Origin: Bryobacterales bacterium
GTDB taxonomy: Bacteria > Acidobacteriota > Terriglobia > Bryobacterales > Bryobacteraceae
DNA length: 64,000 nt
NCBI GenBank assembly: GCA_020852175.1
Contig: JADZBH010000012.1
Span: 1 to 64,000, forward strand
Reading direction: 5' to 3'
The notes under the pieces were generated by a model that saw nothing but the letters and a program-made list of their open reading frames with translations, made no database searches and was not told where the DNA came from. Positions 50,969-59,280 of the stretch are shown in pieces. The position numbers were made by a program, and so were the translations under genes. Numbering within the stretch: the first letter of the stretch is position 1; each line of letters opens with the position of its first letter.

Positions 50969-50983
50969 GGCGCTGGGGGCGCC
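50969..50983. terminator. Short GC hairpin between convergent genes
   Basis: GGCGC and GCGCC are separated by five bases. This 5-bp stem lies 11 bases after the stop of the orphan gene and before the convergent receptor gene. There is no T-run, so termination is only possible, not shown. Confidence 0.25.
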
Positions 50984-51079
50984 GTTTCGCGCGTGTGATC
51001 TGGAAGCGCAAAGGGGGCGGCGCGCTCCTCCCATGGAGGAAGGATCCGCTCGCCCCGCACTCGGTTTTGCGCGCGTTCC

Positions 51080-54000
51080 TTAGAAGAGAACCTTCAACAC
51101 CAGGGCGATCACGCGCGGCGAGTTATCCTGCTCGGGATTCAACTGGCCAAACCGGCTGTCGGTGACGTTCGAGGTCGCCACGCGGCCGAAGTAGGCGTAG
51201 TCGAACGCGTTTTGGAAGTCGGCGCGCAACTGCACACGCAGCCGTTCCTTCACCGGAAACTCCTTGTAGCCGGACAACTCCCAGCTTTGCAGATAGGGGC
51301 TGCGCACGTCGGGGAAGCGCGTGGGGAAGTCGCGCAGCGTGAAGGCAGCCTGCGCGGTGCGCGGGAACAGTGTCGTGTCGAACCACTTGTTGAAGATCGG
51401 GTTGAACTTCTCGCCGCCGGTGGACTGCGCGATCTCGTTCCGCCGTGAGGAGGTGAGCTTCGCGCTGCGCGCCTCCAGCGGAGCCGCGTTCGGGAATTCA
51501 ATCGGCTGGCCGGAACGGTAGATGTACTGCGCGCTCACGTTCCAACCGCCCAGGATGGCGTTGGCCACGCCGCCCAGGTTGCTGAGCATGGGCCTGCCCT
51601 TGCCGAACGGCAACTCATAGCTGGAAACCATTGTGAAGGTGTGCGGGATGTCGAAATCCATCAAACGCTGTTCGGGCTGGGTGGACGCGAGGTCGGCCAG
51701 GTTCGTATCCTGCGCGTTCAACAGGGTAACCCGCTCCAGGGTCTTCGCTAGTGTGTAGCTCAACTGCATGGCCAACCCGTTGCGGAAACGGCGCGTGCCC
51801 TTCGCCTGCAGCGAATGGTAGCTTTGTCTGCCCGCGGGAATGTTGCTGATGCCCACCTGCGAGAAATGCGGGTAGGCGTAGAGCAACTGTTGGCGCGGAA
51901 TCGTCGCGCCATTGAACGCAGAGCCGGGCAGCAGGCCCGCCATCGGGTTGGGCACGGCCGCGTTGAAGTAGGCCGCCCGTTGGGGCACAGGGAGGGAATT
52001 CAGCAGATCCGACGAGAGGAAGTTCAGGTTGGCGCTGACGGGCAATGACCTCGTCATGTTCGCTACATAGCTGGCGTCGGCCACCCACTGGCCAGGCAAC
52101 TGGTGCTGAAGGCCGACGCTGAACTGGTGCGAGTAAGGCAGGGGACGGCCCAGATACTGCGCCGCCACGCCCAGGCCCACGTTCGTCGCCAATCCCTGCG
52201 AGGAGCCGATCGGCTGCAGCAACCCCGACGGGAACAGGTTCCGCGGGAAGGGGTCGCTCAGGTTGGCCGCCGGAGTCAGATTGTTGTCGGTGGAAACGAT
52301 CATGTTCGTCGGGCGCGAGAAGCCCGTGTCCGGACCGCTGGCGTTCTGCCCGAGGTAGTAGAGGCCGTAACCGCCACGCACCACCCACGTCGGCTTCACC
52401 TGCCAGGCCAGGCCCACGCGCGGTTGAATGTTATTGAAATCGCGGTTGAATGCCTGCCGCGACGTGCCGCTGGCGCCGGCAAAGATCAGACCGCCGTCCA
52501 GTTTCAGACCCTGTACCCGGCTTTGCAGCGGGTTCTGCGCGCCGAACGCGAAGCCGCGCACCTGCTGGTTGTACCGCTCGGTGATGGGCGATTCGTAGTC
52601 CCAGCGCAAGCCCAGGTTCAGCGTCAGATTACGCCGGATCTTCCAGTCGTCCTGGAAAAACAGCGCCGTGTAGCCGTTCGTGTAGGCCGGATCGTTGTTG
52701 CGGTCGATGTAGCCCGAAAGGGGGTAGCCCAGCAGGAACGACGCCATCGAGTTGCCCGACAGCGCGTCGGCGGCCAGCGGATTGGCACGCGTCCAGTTCC
52801 GGTCGAAGGTGTACTGGCCCGAAGCCGAATTCGGCCGGATATTGTTGTTGTTGTACCGGCGGAACTCGGCGCCGAACTTCATCGAATGCGTGCCGCGCAC
52901 CGTCTGCACGTTCGGCTGCAACGAGTAGGTATCCTGCGTCTCGTAGTTCGACGTGCGCGTCGAGCCAAGCGGCGAATAGTTGTTCGTGGCCACGTTGAAG
53001 CGCGGGAAGTGGAGCGCGGTGAACTGGCTCACCAGTTCGCTTGGGAAACCCAGTTGGCGCGGGTCGTAATCCTTGCCGAACGTGTTGCCGCTGAAGCCCT
53101 CATACCGGGCCAGGCCGCCGCGAAGGTTGAACACCATGGCCGGGCTCATCGTCCAGGTCCAGTCAAAGCCCCAGTTGCGCGAAATGCGCGTCGAGGGGTA
53201 CTCGGTGGAGGGCTCGGCGGCGTTGGTGCCCCACTGCACGCGGGCGAAGTTGAACCACGGCGTTTCGCCGTAACGTCCGCTCACGCGGTGCTTCTCGGTC
53301 AGGTTGTAGTCCAGCTTGCCGATCCACTGGTCGTAGTAGTTCTTCGAGCTGTTCAGGAACAGATAGTTGTTCTGGCCGTCCACCGATTCGCTCACGCGGT
53401 TCGGATCCGGGTAAAAGCTCATCGCCTTGGCGCCCACGGCGTTGATCCGTGCGCCAGGAATGATATTGCCGGCGAACGGCTGCCGCGTGTAGCCCGTGCC
53501 GGCCGAATTGGCCACCGTCGTCAGAGGATCGTAGAGCGTGATCGCCCGGCCCGCGCCATCGCGCAACGCCGAGAAGTTGCCCGTGCGCTCGGCCGCCGTC
53601 GGCACCGTCCACAACTGTGTCTGCGGGTTCCGCTCGCGCAGGAACTCGGTGGTGATCAGGAAAAACATCTTGTTCCGGCCGTCAAACACCTTCGGAATAT
53701 AGATGGGACCGTCCACCGTGAAGCCGAACGTGTTGTTCTTATACTCCGGCTTCGGCACTCCGAACGAATTCCGCGACCAGCCCGCCGCGGCCAGGTTGTC
53801 GTTTTTCAAAAACTCATACAACTGGCCGTGCAGCTGGTTGGTGCCCGTGCGCAGCGTCACGCTGGTCACGCCGCCGCCCACGCGTCCATACTGCGAGTCG
53901 TAGGAGTTGCTCACCACGGTCACTTCGGAAATGGCGTTCAGGGAGGGCGCGAAACTGGCGCTGCGGCTGCCGCGCACGCTCGTCACGCCGTCGATCAGCG

Positions 54001-54571
54001 TATCGTTCTCGCCTGTGCGCCCGCCGTTGATCGACACCGCGTTGATGTTGCCGAAGGCATACAACTCGAAGTTGCCCCAGTACCGGCTCGCCTTGGTCAC
54101 GCCCGGTTGCGAGAACAGCAACTGATAGAGGTTGCGGCCGCTGGTCGGCAGGTCGTCCACATACTTCTGCTCCAGAGTCGCCGTGCGCGACGCCGTTTCG
54201 GTGGACAACTGCGGCGCCTCGCCGGTCACCGTCACGCTGTCGCTCAGCGTGCCCAGTTGCAGTTGGATGTCGAGACTTACACGGTCGGCCGCCTGCAGCG
54301 TGACCCCTTCGCGGGTCACTTTCTTGAAACCTTCGCGTTCCACCGTCAACGCATACTGGCCAGCGGGCAGGAAGCGCGTCACATAACGCCCCGCCTCGTT
54401 CGTCGAGGAGTCGTACAGAACGTCGCGCTCCACGCTGCGCACCGTAACCTTGGCGTTCGCCACCGGGGCGCCAGCCGGGTCGGTTACCAAGCCGGAGATC
54501 GTCGCGCGGAATTCCTGCGCGAATACGGTCGAGAGAGCCAGCACCAGACAGACCAGCAATCGAAGCATCAT
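51080..54571 (-). CDS. TonB-dependent receptor, Oar-like, with carboxypeptidase-regulatory domain
   Basis: This 1163-aa outer-membrane protein has a signal peptide (MMLRLLVCLVLALSTVFAQ), then an Ig-like CarboxypepD_reg domain (about 22-105: TISGLVTDPAGAPVANAKV, ALTVEREGFKKV), a plug (about 125-245: LPTSGRNLYQLLFSQPGV, NAVSINGGRTGENDTLIDGV) and a long beta-barrel ending VIALVLKVLF, with the C-terminal Phe typical of outer-membrane barrels. Such receptors take up large molecules with TonB energy; acidobacteria carry many. No clear TonB box is visible. An upstream ATG at 54607 is possible, but 54571 opens the signal peptide and has TGCTATTCT 7 bases before it. The ligand is unknown; nearby esterase and dehydratase genes suggest plant-derived substrates. 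Confidence 0.88.
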   Translation of the reverse strand: MMLRLLVCLVLALSTVFAQEFRATISGLVTDPAGAPVANAKVTVRSVERDVLYDSSTNEAGRYVTRFLPAGQYALTVEREGFKKVTREGVTLQAADRVSLDIQLQLGTLSDSVTVTGEAPQLSTETASRTATLEQKYVDDLPTSGRNLYQLLFSQPGVTKASRYWGNFELYAFGNINAVSINGGRTGENDTLIDGVTSVRGSRSASFAPSLNAISEVTVVSNSYDSQYGRVGGGVTSVTLRTGTNQLHGQLYEFLKNDNLAAAGWSRNSFGVPKPEYKNNTFGFTVDGPIYIPKVFDGRNKMFFLITTEFLRERNPQTQLWTVPTAAERTGNFSALRDGAGRAITLYDPLTTVANSAGTGYTRQPFAGNIIPGARINAVGAKAMSFYPDPNRVSESVDGQNNYLFLNSSKNYYDQWIGKLDYNLTEKHRVSGRYGETPWFNFARVQWGTNAAEPSTEYPSTRISRNWGFDWTWTMSPAMVFNLRGGLARYEGFSGNTFGKDYDPRQLGFPSELVSQFTALHFPRFNVATNNYSPLGSTRTSNYETQDTYSLQPNVQTVRGTHSMKFGAEFRRYNNNNIRPNSASGQYTFDRNWTRANPLAADALSGNSMASFLLGYPLSGYIDRNNDPAYTNGYTALFFQDDWKIRRNLTLNLGLRWDYESPITERYNQQVRGFAFGAQNPLQSRVQGLKLDGGLIFAGASGTSRQAFNRDFNNIQPRVGLAWQVKPTWVVRGGYGLYYLGQNASGPDTGFSRPTNMIVSTDNNLTPAANLSDPFPRNLFPSGLLQPIGSSQGLATNVGLGVAAQYLGRPLPYSHQFSVGLQHQLPGQWVADASYVANMTRSLPVSANLNFLSSDLLNSLPVPQRAAYFNAAVPNPMAGLLPGSAFNGATIPRQQLLYAYPHFSQVGISNIPAGRQSYHSLQAKGTRRFRNGLAMQLSYTLAKTLERVTLLNAQDTNLADLASTQPEQRLMDFDIPHTFTMVSSYELPFGKGRPMLSNLGGVANAILGGWNVSAQYIYRSGQPIEFPNAAPLEARSAKLTSSRRNEIAQSTGGEKFNPIFNKWFDTTLFPRTAQAAFTLRDFPTRFPDVRSPYLQSWELSGYKEFPVKERLRVQLRADFQNAFDYAYFGRVATSNVTDSRFGQLNPEQDNSPRVIALVLKVLF

Positions 54572-54578
54572 GGGGGAG

Positions 54579-54587
54579 AGAATAGCA
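54579..54587 (-). promoter_or_regulatory. Extended -10 element TGCTATTCT for the receptor gene
   Basis: On the minus strand TGC directly precedes TATTCT, as in an extended -10 promoter, and the ATG at 54571 follows after 7 bases. This would give an almost leaderless mRNA; the intervening CTCCCCC holds no ribosome site. Confidence 0.45.
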
Positions 54588-54730
54588 GACTCATGTTCCG
54601 GATACATTAAGCTTCAATTAATCTTCGCGGCTTGTAGCATACGGCCCACCGGCCCGGCCTCCCCACTTACTCCTGAAAACGTGCGCGCCCGCTGCTCCTC
54701 CTCCGCCCGCCCGATGTCGAGTTCCCGGGC

Positions 54731-55012
54731 GTCCGTCTGTTTTTTAAGCTTTTGCCCCACGCTATCTTACGGCGGCTCCGCACCATCGCCTCGCCATCCA
54801 CTCCAGGTCGAATCGCTCGATCGTGCGCGGAATTCCCGCCGCGCCCCGGGCGCACAGCGCGGCATGTCCACGTCCTCGATGCGCACCAGCCGTCGTCCGC
54901 CGCGCGACAGCGCGTCCCGCCAGCTTCCCGCGGCCGCCACCAGCGAGCCGAAGTGCAACGGCCTGGCCGGCGACGGCGCAAACCGCCCTGCATACTCTCG
55001 CATCGCCGCCAT
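54731..55012 (-). pseudogene. gluQ: Decayed gluQRS remnant (N-terminal part, two frame breaks)
   Basis: The minus strand encodes the start of glutamyl-Q tRNA(Asp) synthetase in pieces. Frame one, from the ATG at 55012, gives [24 protein letters not shown] and [16 protein letters not shown]. After a frame break a second frame gives [13 protein letters not shown]. After another break a third frame gives [14 protein letters not shown]. Joined, these follow E. coli YadB/GluQ (GRFAPSPSGELHFGSL, RIEDIDPPR, PGAAETILRQLE, WDGDVLWQSQR). The remaining two thirds of the gene are missing. An intact enzyme would place glutamate on queuosine of tRNA-Asp. This copy cannot do so. Sequencing error could explain the frame breaks but not the missing end. 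Confidence 0.8.
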
Positions 55013-55034
55013 TTTCCTTCACCGGATGTCTCGC

Positions 55035-55040
55035 TATACT
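55035..55040 (+). promoter_or_regulatory. -10-like element TATACT upstream of the tannase-family gene
   Basis: GCTATACT lies 13 bases before the ATG at 55054, just beyond the gluQRS remnant. It matches the GC-TAnnnT pattern seen elsewhere in the window. Confidence 0.4.
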
Positions 55041-55053
55041 CGTTCCGATTCCC

Positions 55054-56601
55054 ATGCGATATCCCGCCCTGCTTGCCCTTACAAGCGCCATCGCGCTCGC
55101 CCAGAACGGACCGCACATGCGCGACTGGCAACCGCCGGCCAACGAGCAGCGCTCCGCGCCCGTGCGGCCCTGCGCCTCGCTGGTGGCCGAAACCGGGTAC
55201 GAATACTCCATCGTCACGGCCATCGAAGAGCGCGCGGGCGAGAACGGTCCCATGTATTGCCGGGTGCTGGGCATGATCCAGCCCGAGGTGCGGTTCGAAG
55301 TGAATCTCCCCGCCGCCTGGAACAACCGGCTTCTCTTTTTCGGCAACGGCGGCTACGCCGGGGACGACCTGTCCGCGCCGGGCGCGCGCGGCACCCGCGC
55401 CGAGGCCATCGCCAAGGGCTTCCTGGTCACTCGCACCAACACCGGCCACGATGCCCGCACCGAGCCGGCCGGCACGTTCGCCGTCAACCCGCAGAAGCTC
55501 TACGACTACGCCTTCCGCTCCCTGCACGTCACGGCGGAGACGGCCAAACGTCTGGCCAGAATCTACTATGGCTCCGCGCCGCGCCGGTCTTATTACTTTG
55601 GCTGCTCCACCGGCGGCCGCCAGGGGCTGATCTTCGCGCAGCGCTTCCCGAACGACTTCGATGGCATTGTCGCGGGCGCGCCGGTGCTGGACTTTTCCGG
55701 AACAATGGTCCAATTCACGGCGATCTATCAGGCGTTGCAGCGCGCTCCGGTGCCCTACTCCAAACTGGCCTTGCTGGCCGCGCGCGTCTACGCCGTGTGC
55801 GACGGGAAGGACGGGCTCAAGGACGGGCTCATCGACAACCCCGGCGGCTGCGGCTTCACGCCTTCTCGCGACCTGCCCAAATGCGCGGCCGGGGACAATC
55901 CCGACTGCTTCACCGAGGGCCAGGTCGCGGCGCTGACGGCCATCTACGCGCCCATCGCCCCCAATGGCGCCGCGCGTTATCCCGCCTGGCCGGTCAGTTC
56001 CGAAATCGCCGGGCCCAATGGCCGCTCCGGCTGGGACAATTGGATTATCCGCGAGCAACCCGGCCCCACCATCTCCCAGGGCTTCGCCGAATCCTTCTTC
56101 CGCTATCTCGCTTACCCCAAGAAAGACCCGGCCCTCTCGCTCGACCAGGTGGACCTCGCCCGCGACGTACCTCTCCTGGAGGAGATCCACCAGACGCTGG
56201 ACGCCACCAACCCCGACCTTTCCGCCTTCCGGGAACGCAACGGCCGCCTGCTCATGTGGTTCGGCTGGGCCGACCAGGCGCTGAACCCGCAACGCGCCGT
56301 GAATTACTACGAGGAGGTGCTGGCCCGGATGGGCCCCGGCGCTCGCGATTTCTTCCGCTTCTACACCGTGCCGGGCGTCTTTCACTGCGGCGGCGGCGTG
56401 GGCTGCGCGGCGTTCGACCCTCTGGCCTCGGTGATCCGCTGGGTGGAGGATGGCGCCGTTCCGGAGCGCCTCGTCACTACGCGCCTCGAACAGGGCAAGG
56501 CGCTGCGCACGCGCCCCATCTGCCCCTACCCGCAGCGTGTCCGTTACAACGGTTCGGGCTCCATCGACGAGGAGGCGAATTTCTCCTGCGTGGCGCCGTA
56601 G
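55054..56601 (+). CDS. Exported tannase/feruloyl-esterase-family hydrolase
   Basis: This 515-aa protein has a signal peptide (MRYPALLALTSAIALAQ). The tannase-family features are LLFFGNGGYAG, VTRTNTGHDA, the nucleophile Ser185 in YFGCSTGGRQGL, the calcium-binding-type loop CDGKDGLKDGLIDNP, the Asp in MWFGWADQALNP and the His in VPGVFHCGGG. It should hydrolyse ester bonds of phenolic acids (gallate, ferulate or similar) outside the cytoplasm. The start at 55054 is at the signal peptide; longer frames upstream run antisense through the gluQRS remnant. It faces the dehydratase operon tail to tail. Confidence 0.88.
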   Translation: MRYPALLALTSAIALAQNGPHMRDWQPPANEQRSAPVRPCASLVAETGYEYSIVTAIEERAGENGPMYCRVLGMIQPEVRFEVNLPAAWNNRLLFFGNGGYAGDDLSAPGARGTRAEAIAKGFLVTRTNTGHDARTEPAGTFAVNPQKLYDYAFRSLHVTAETAKRLARIYYGSAPRRSYYFGCSTGGRQGLIFAQRFPNDFDGIVAGAPVLDFSGTMVQFTAIYQALQRAPVPYSKLALLAARVYAVCDGKDGLKDGLIDNPGGCGFTPSRDLPKCAAGDNPDCFTEGQVAALTAIYAPIAPNGAARYPAWPVSSEIAGPNGRSGWDNWIIREQPGPTISQGFAESFFRYLAYPKKDPALSLDQVDLARDVPLLEEIHQTLDATNPDLSAFRERNGRLLMWFGWADQALNPQRAVNYYEEVLARMGPGARDFFRFYTVPGVFHCGGGVGCAAFDPLASVIRWVEDGAVPERLVTTRLEQGKALRTRPICPYPQRVRYNGSGSIDEEANFSCVAP

Positions 56602-56649
56602 ACGGAGCGTAGCCTCATTGCTGAACGCACCTCGGGCAGGCACGCATTA

Positions 56650-57885
56650 CTAGACGTAGGCCACGCTGCCGTCCACGCGATAGTCGAAGCCGCGATGCCA
56701 CGGCTTCGGCGGGTAGTGCTTGAATGCCTCTTCGTTCAGTTCGACGCCAAACCCCGGCTTCGACGGCAGCGGAATGTAGCCGTCCTTCACCATCAGCGGT
56801 TCCTTCAACAGATCCTTCCGGGGCGAGGTGTCGTCGGGGTGGTACTCCAGCACGAGAAAGTTCGGCGTGGAGGCGGCGAAGTGCACGTTCACCGCCGTCG
56901 CCAGCGGCCCCATCGGGTTGTGCGGCGCCACCATGACATAGTGCGCTTCCGCCATGGCCGCGATCTTCTTCATCTCGGTCAGGCCGCCGCACACGCAGAT
57001 GTCCGGCTGTACGATGTCCAGAGCCTGTAGCGCCAGAATCTTCCGGAACTCATGCCGCATGTAGTTGCACTCGCCGCTGGCCAGCGGCACGTTCACCTCT
57101 CCAGCCAGTTTCTTCATCGCCTCTTCGTTTTCAGGCCGGATGGGCTCCTCCAGCCACATCGGGTGATACGGTTCGATGGCCCGCGCGAGCGCCGCCGCGC
57201 GCCGTACCTCGAAGAACCGCGCGTGAATGTCGCAGCCGATGTCCACGTCCGGCCCCACGGCCTCGCGCAACGCCCGCACACGTTCGCCCGCCTGCCGTGT
57301 CACGGCGTTGTACGGCAGTTGGTTGTCACGGCCTGGCTGCGGGCGCATCTTCAGGGCCGTATAGCCGTACTTCTCCACCAGGCGCTTGCCGTCTTCGGCC
57401 AACGCCCGCGGCGTCGCGCCGCCGCAACTCTGGTACACGCGAATCCTGTCGCGCACCCTGCCCCCCAGCAGCATGTACACAGGCAGTCCCGCCGCCTTGC
57501 CCGCGATGTCCCACAAGGCGTGGTCGATACCCGACATCGCCGCGTTCACCACCAGGCCGCCGGGGAACCTCGTGAAGTTGTACATCATGTTCCAGATGTG
57601 TTCGATGTTCCGCGGGTCCTGCCCCACCAGCCAGCTCTTGAAGTCCATCACCACGGCGCGCGTGGCCTCGTCAGGGCCGCACGAATAGGCTTCGCCCACG
57701 CCGTGAATGCCCTGGTCGGTCTCCACCTTCACGAAACACAGGTTCCGCCCGCCCACGCCCACCAGCCACATCTTGATGTCGGTGATCTTCATCGCCGGAC
57801 GCGTGCCCACCTGCGCCGCCTGCAATAGCGGAGCCACTCCCATTTGCGCCGCCATGGCGCCTTCGAAAAATTCCCTGCGCTTCAT
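56650..57885 (-). CDS. Enolase-superfamily (mandelate racemase/galactonate dehydratase-like) enzyme
   Basis: This 411-aa protein begins with a Tat-like leader (MKRREFFEGAMAAQMGVAPL), unusual for this family. The body matches MR/MLE-type dehydratases: MSGIDHALWDIAGKAAGLPV, GYTALKMRP, VDIGCDIHARF, WLEEPIRPENEE, PLASGECNYMRHEF and MVAPHNPMGPLA. Metal acids and the HN base pair are present, closest to D-galactonate or similar sugar-acid dehydratases. It would remove water from an acid sugar, possibly outside the cytoplasm if exported. The start overlaps the ArsC/Spx-like gene's stop by 4 bases. It is the last gene of a four-gene run. Confidence 0.85.
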   Translation of the reverse strand: MKRREFFEGAMAAQMGVAPLLQAAQVGTRPAMKITDIKMWLVGVGGRNLCFVKVETDQGIHGVGEAYSCGPDEATRAVVMDFKSWLVGQDPRNIEHIWNMMYNFTRFPGGLVVNAAMSGIDHALWDIAGKAAGLPVYMLLGGRVRDRIRVYQSCGGATPRALAEDGKRLVEKYGYTALKMRPQPGRDNQLPYNAVTRQAGERVRALREAVGPDVDIGCDIHARFFEVRRAAALARAIEPYHPMWLEEPIRPENEEAMKKLAGEVNVPLASGECNYMRHEFRKILALQALDIVQPDICVCGGLTEMKKIAAMAEAHYVMVAPHNPMGPLATAVNVHFAASTPNFLVLEYHPDDTSPRKDLLKEPLMVKDGYIPLPSKPGFGVELNEEAFKHYPPKPWHRGFDYRVDGSVAYV

Positions 57886-58217
57886 CCCGCCATCTCCTTC
57901 ATCGCTTCCTTGTCGAATCCAATCACGACCGCACGGCCCTTCGCCAGCAGCGGACGCCGCACCAGGTTCGGATTCGCCGACATCAATCGCAAAGCCTCAT
58001 CGCGCGCGGGCGGGTTCTTCTTCATGCCGCGCTCGCGATACAACTCGTTGCGGAAGTTCAAAAACTCCCTGTAGTCGCGTTTGCCGATCAGCGCGTCCAA
58101 CTCCGCCACGCTCAAGCCAGGCGCGAGATCCACGTCTTCAAACTTCGCCCCAAGCTCCGCCAGATACTTCCGTGCGTCCCGGCATGTCGAACACGTCTTC
58201 TTCCAATACAGCTTCAT
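57882..58217 (-). CDS. ArsC/Spx-family thioredoxin-fold protein
   Basis: This 111-aa protein starts MKLYWKKTCSTCRDARKYLA with Cys9 and Cys12 in CxxC, and has LVRRPLLAKGRAVVIGF, the RP-loop of the ArsC/Spx/YffB family. It could be an arsenate-reductase-like or YffB-like disulfide enzyme, or a small redox regulator. CxxC favours the Spx/YffB side over classic ArsC. The start follows the rhodanese stop by 2 bases and its end overlaps the dehydratase start by 4, so all are probably one transcript. Confidence 0.85.
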   Translation of the reverse strand: MKLYWKKTCSTCRDARKYLAELGAKFEDVDLAPGLSVAELDALIGKRDYREFLNFRNELYRERGMKKNPPARDEALRLMSANPNLVRRPLLAKGRAVVIGFDKEAMKEMAG

Positions 58218-58219
58218 TC

Positions 58220-58570
58220 TCAATACCTGCCCACCGTGCGGTCCACTTCGAGCGACCACGCCTCGATGCCGCCCGCCATCGACGTGCAATTCATCACGCC
58301 CTGCGCCCGCAGCCAGCCCGCCACGTTCAGGCTTCTCACCCCGTGGTGGCAGTACACCACCAGCAAATGGCCGGCGGCCAGCCGCTTCCACTCCTCCAGC
58401 CGCGACGGCACGGTGTTCATCGGCGCCAGTTCGCATCCCTCGATCCGCGCCAGCGCATGTTCGAAGGGCTCGCGCACATCGATCAGCGCGAGGGCCTCGC
58501 CCGCGTCCATCCGCGCCTTCACCGCGCCCGGCGGCGACTCAATCGGAATTTCCGCTCCGGTGTCTTCCAT
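58220..58570 (-). CDS. Rhodanese-domain protein (GlpE-like)
   Basis: This 116-aa single rhodanese domain has ALALIDVREPFEHALARI, the active Cys74 in LVVYCHHGVRS and MAGGIEAWSLEVD. It should bind sulfane sulfur and pass it to an acceptor, or serve a regulatory role. CHHGVRS is the common bacterial single-domain loop. It lies 15 bases downstream of the PaiB-like gene and directly before the ArsC/Spx-like gene. TAGAAT 9 bases before the ATG may be an extra promoter. Confidence 0.9.
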   Translation of the reverse strand: MEDTGAEIPIESPPGAVKARMDAGEALALIDVREPFEHALARIEGCELAPMNTVPSRLEEWKRLAAGHLLVVYCHHGVRSLNVAGWLRAQGVMNCTSMAGGIEAWSLEVDRTVGRY

Positions 58571-58585
58571 TCGCGGGTGATTCTA

Positions 58586-59251
58586 TCATTGGCCGCCGGC
58601 TTCCTCGTCCAGGCCCCGCAGTGCCGAGTCGCGGCGCAGGACATGCCCGCGCGCCGAGGCGTCCAGCGGCCCGCCGCGCCCGGCCAGCCGCTCGGCCACC
58701 CGCATCCGGTGCGCCGAATCGCGGTTGCCGCCAAACTTGAACTTCCCCCGTACGCGGGTGATCCGCAGCCGCACGCCCACGATCGCACCCAACAGCGCGC
58801 CATACGGCGAGCCGCCCGGCTCCACCTCGTGATGCCGGCTGCCGCGTGGTTCGTAATGCTCCATCAACTGGTTCAATATGCCGGCCAGATCCCACTCGTC
58901 GTCCACCACCTCGGCCGTACATGCCGCCTGCACGGCCGCGTAATAACTCGTGGGCACTCCCCATCGCGGGTCCTCCCCGGCTGCCGCGTTCCACTCCGAA
59001 GGAATGTACACATAACTTCCGATCACGGCCAGCAGACAGGACGAATTCTCGCGCAACGCCGCCACCAGAGGGTTGGCGCGGTGTACATGGAACACCGCCT
59101 CGTCGTCGCGGCCCAGCGCGAAATGCAGCGGCGTCACCACGGGGATCGCCAGCCCCTTGCCCGGCGCGATCACCTGCCCGAACCCGTTCGTACGCAGAAA
59201 CTGCCGCCACTCCTCGCCGCTCAGAAGGTCGTCCGCCGGTTTGCTGAGCAT
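58586..59251 (-). CDS. PaiB-like FMN-binding protein
   Basis: This 221-aa protein resembles the PaiB/FMN-binding negative transcriptional regulator family: GLAIPVVTPLHFALG, FHVHRANPLVAALREN, LLAVIGSYVYIPSEW and WGVPTSYYAAVQAACTAEVV. The split-barrel fold binds FMN or haem; family members repress sporulation genes or act as oxidoreductases, with weak evidence. The ATG at 59251 is supported by AGGAGG upstream. It is divergent from the mutarotase-like gene with a 29-base gap in which promoter-like elements of both overlap. It leads the run with rhodanese, ArsC/Spx-like and dehydratase genes. Confidence 0.8.
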   Translation of the reverse strand: MLSKPADDLLSGEEWRQFLRTNGFGQVIAPGKGLAIPVVTPLHFALGRDDEAVFHVHRANPLVAALRENSSCLLAVIGSYVYIPSEWNAAAGEDPRWGVPTSYYAAVQAACTAEVVDDEWDLAGILNQLMEHYEPRGSRHHEVEPGGSPYGALLGAIVGVRLRITRVRGKFKFGGNRDSAHRMRVAERLAGRGGPLDASARGHVLRRDSALRGLDEEAGGQ

Positions 59252-59268
59252 GGCTCCTCCTTGTTCTG

Positions 59269-59274
59269 TATCAT
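59269..59274 (+). promoter_or_regulatory. -10-like element TATCAT with leaderless spacing
   Basis: CTGTATCATCCTCAAATG on the plus strand places the element 6 bases before the ATG at 59281. The 29-base gap also serves the divergent PaiB-like gene, so the two promoters must overlap. Confidence 0.4.
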
Positions 59275-59280
59275 CCTCAA

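Noticed and set aside
52103..54610. Long plus-strand frame (835 codons) opposite the receptor gene
   Set aside because: It is the antisense shadow of a well-supported gene in GC-rich DNA; its translation is rich in Arg, His and Ala with no domain.
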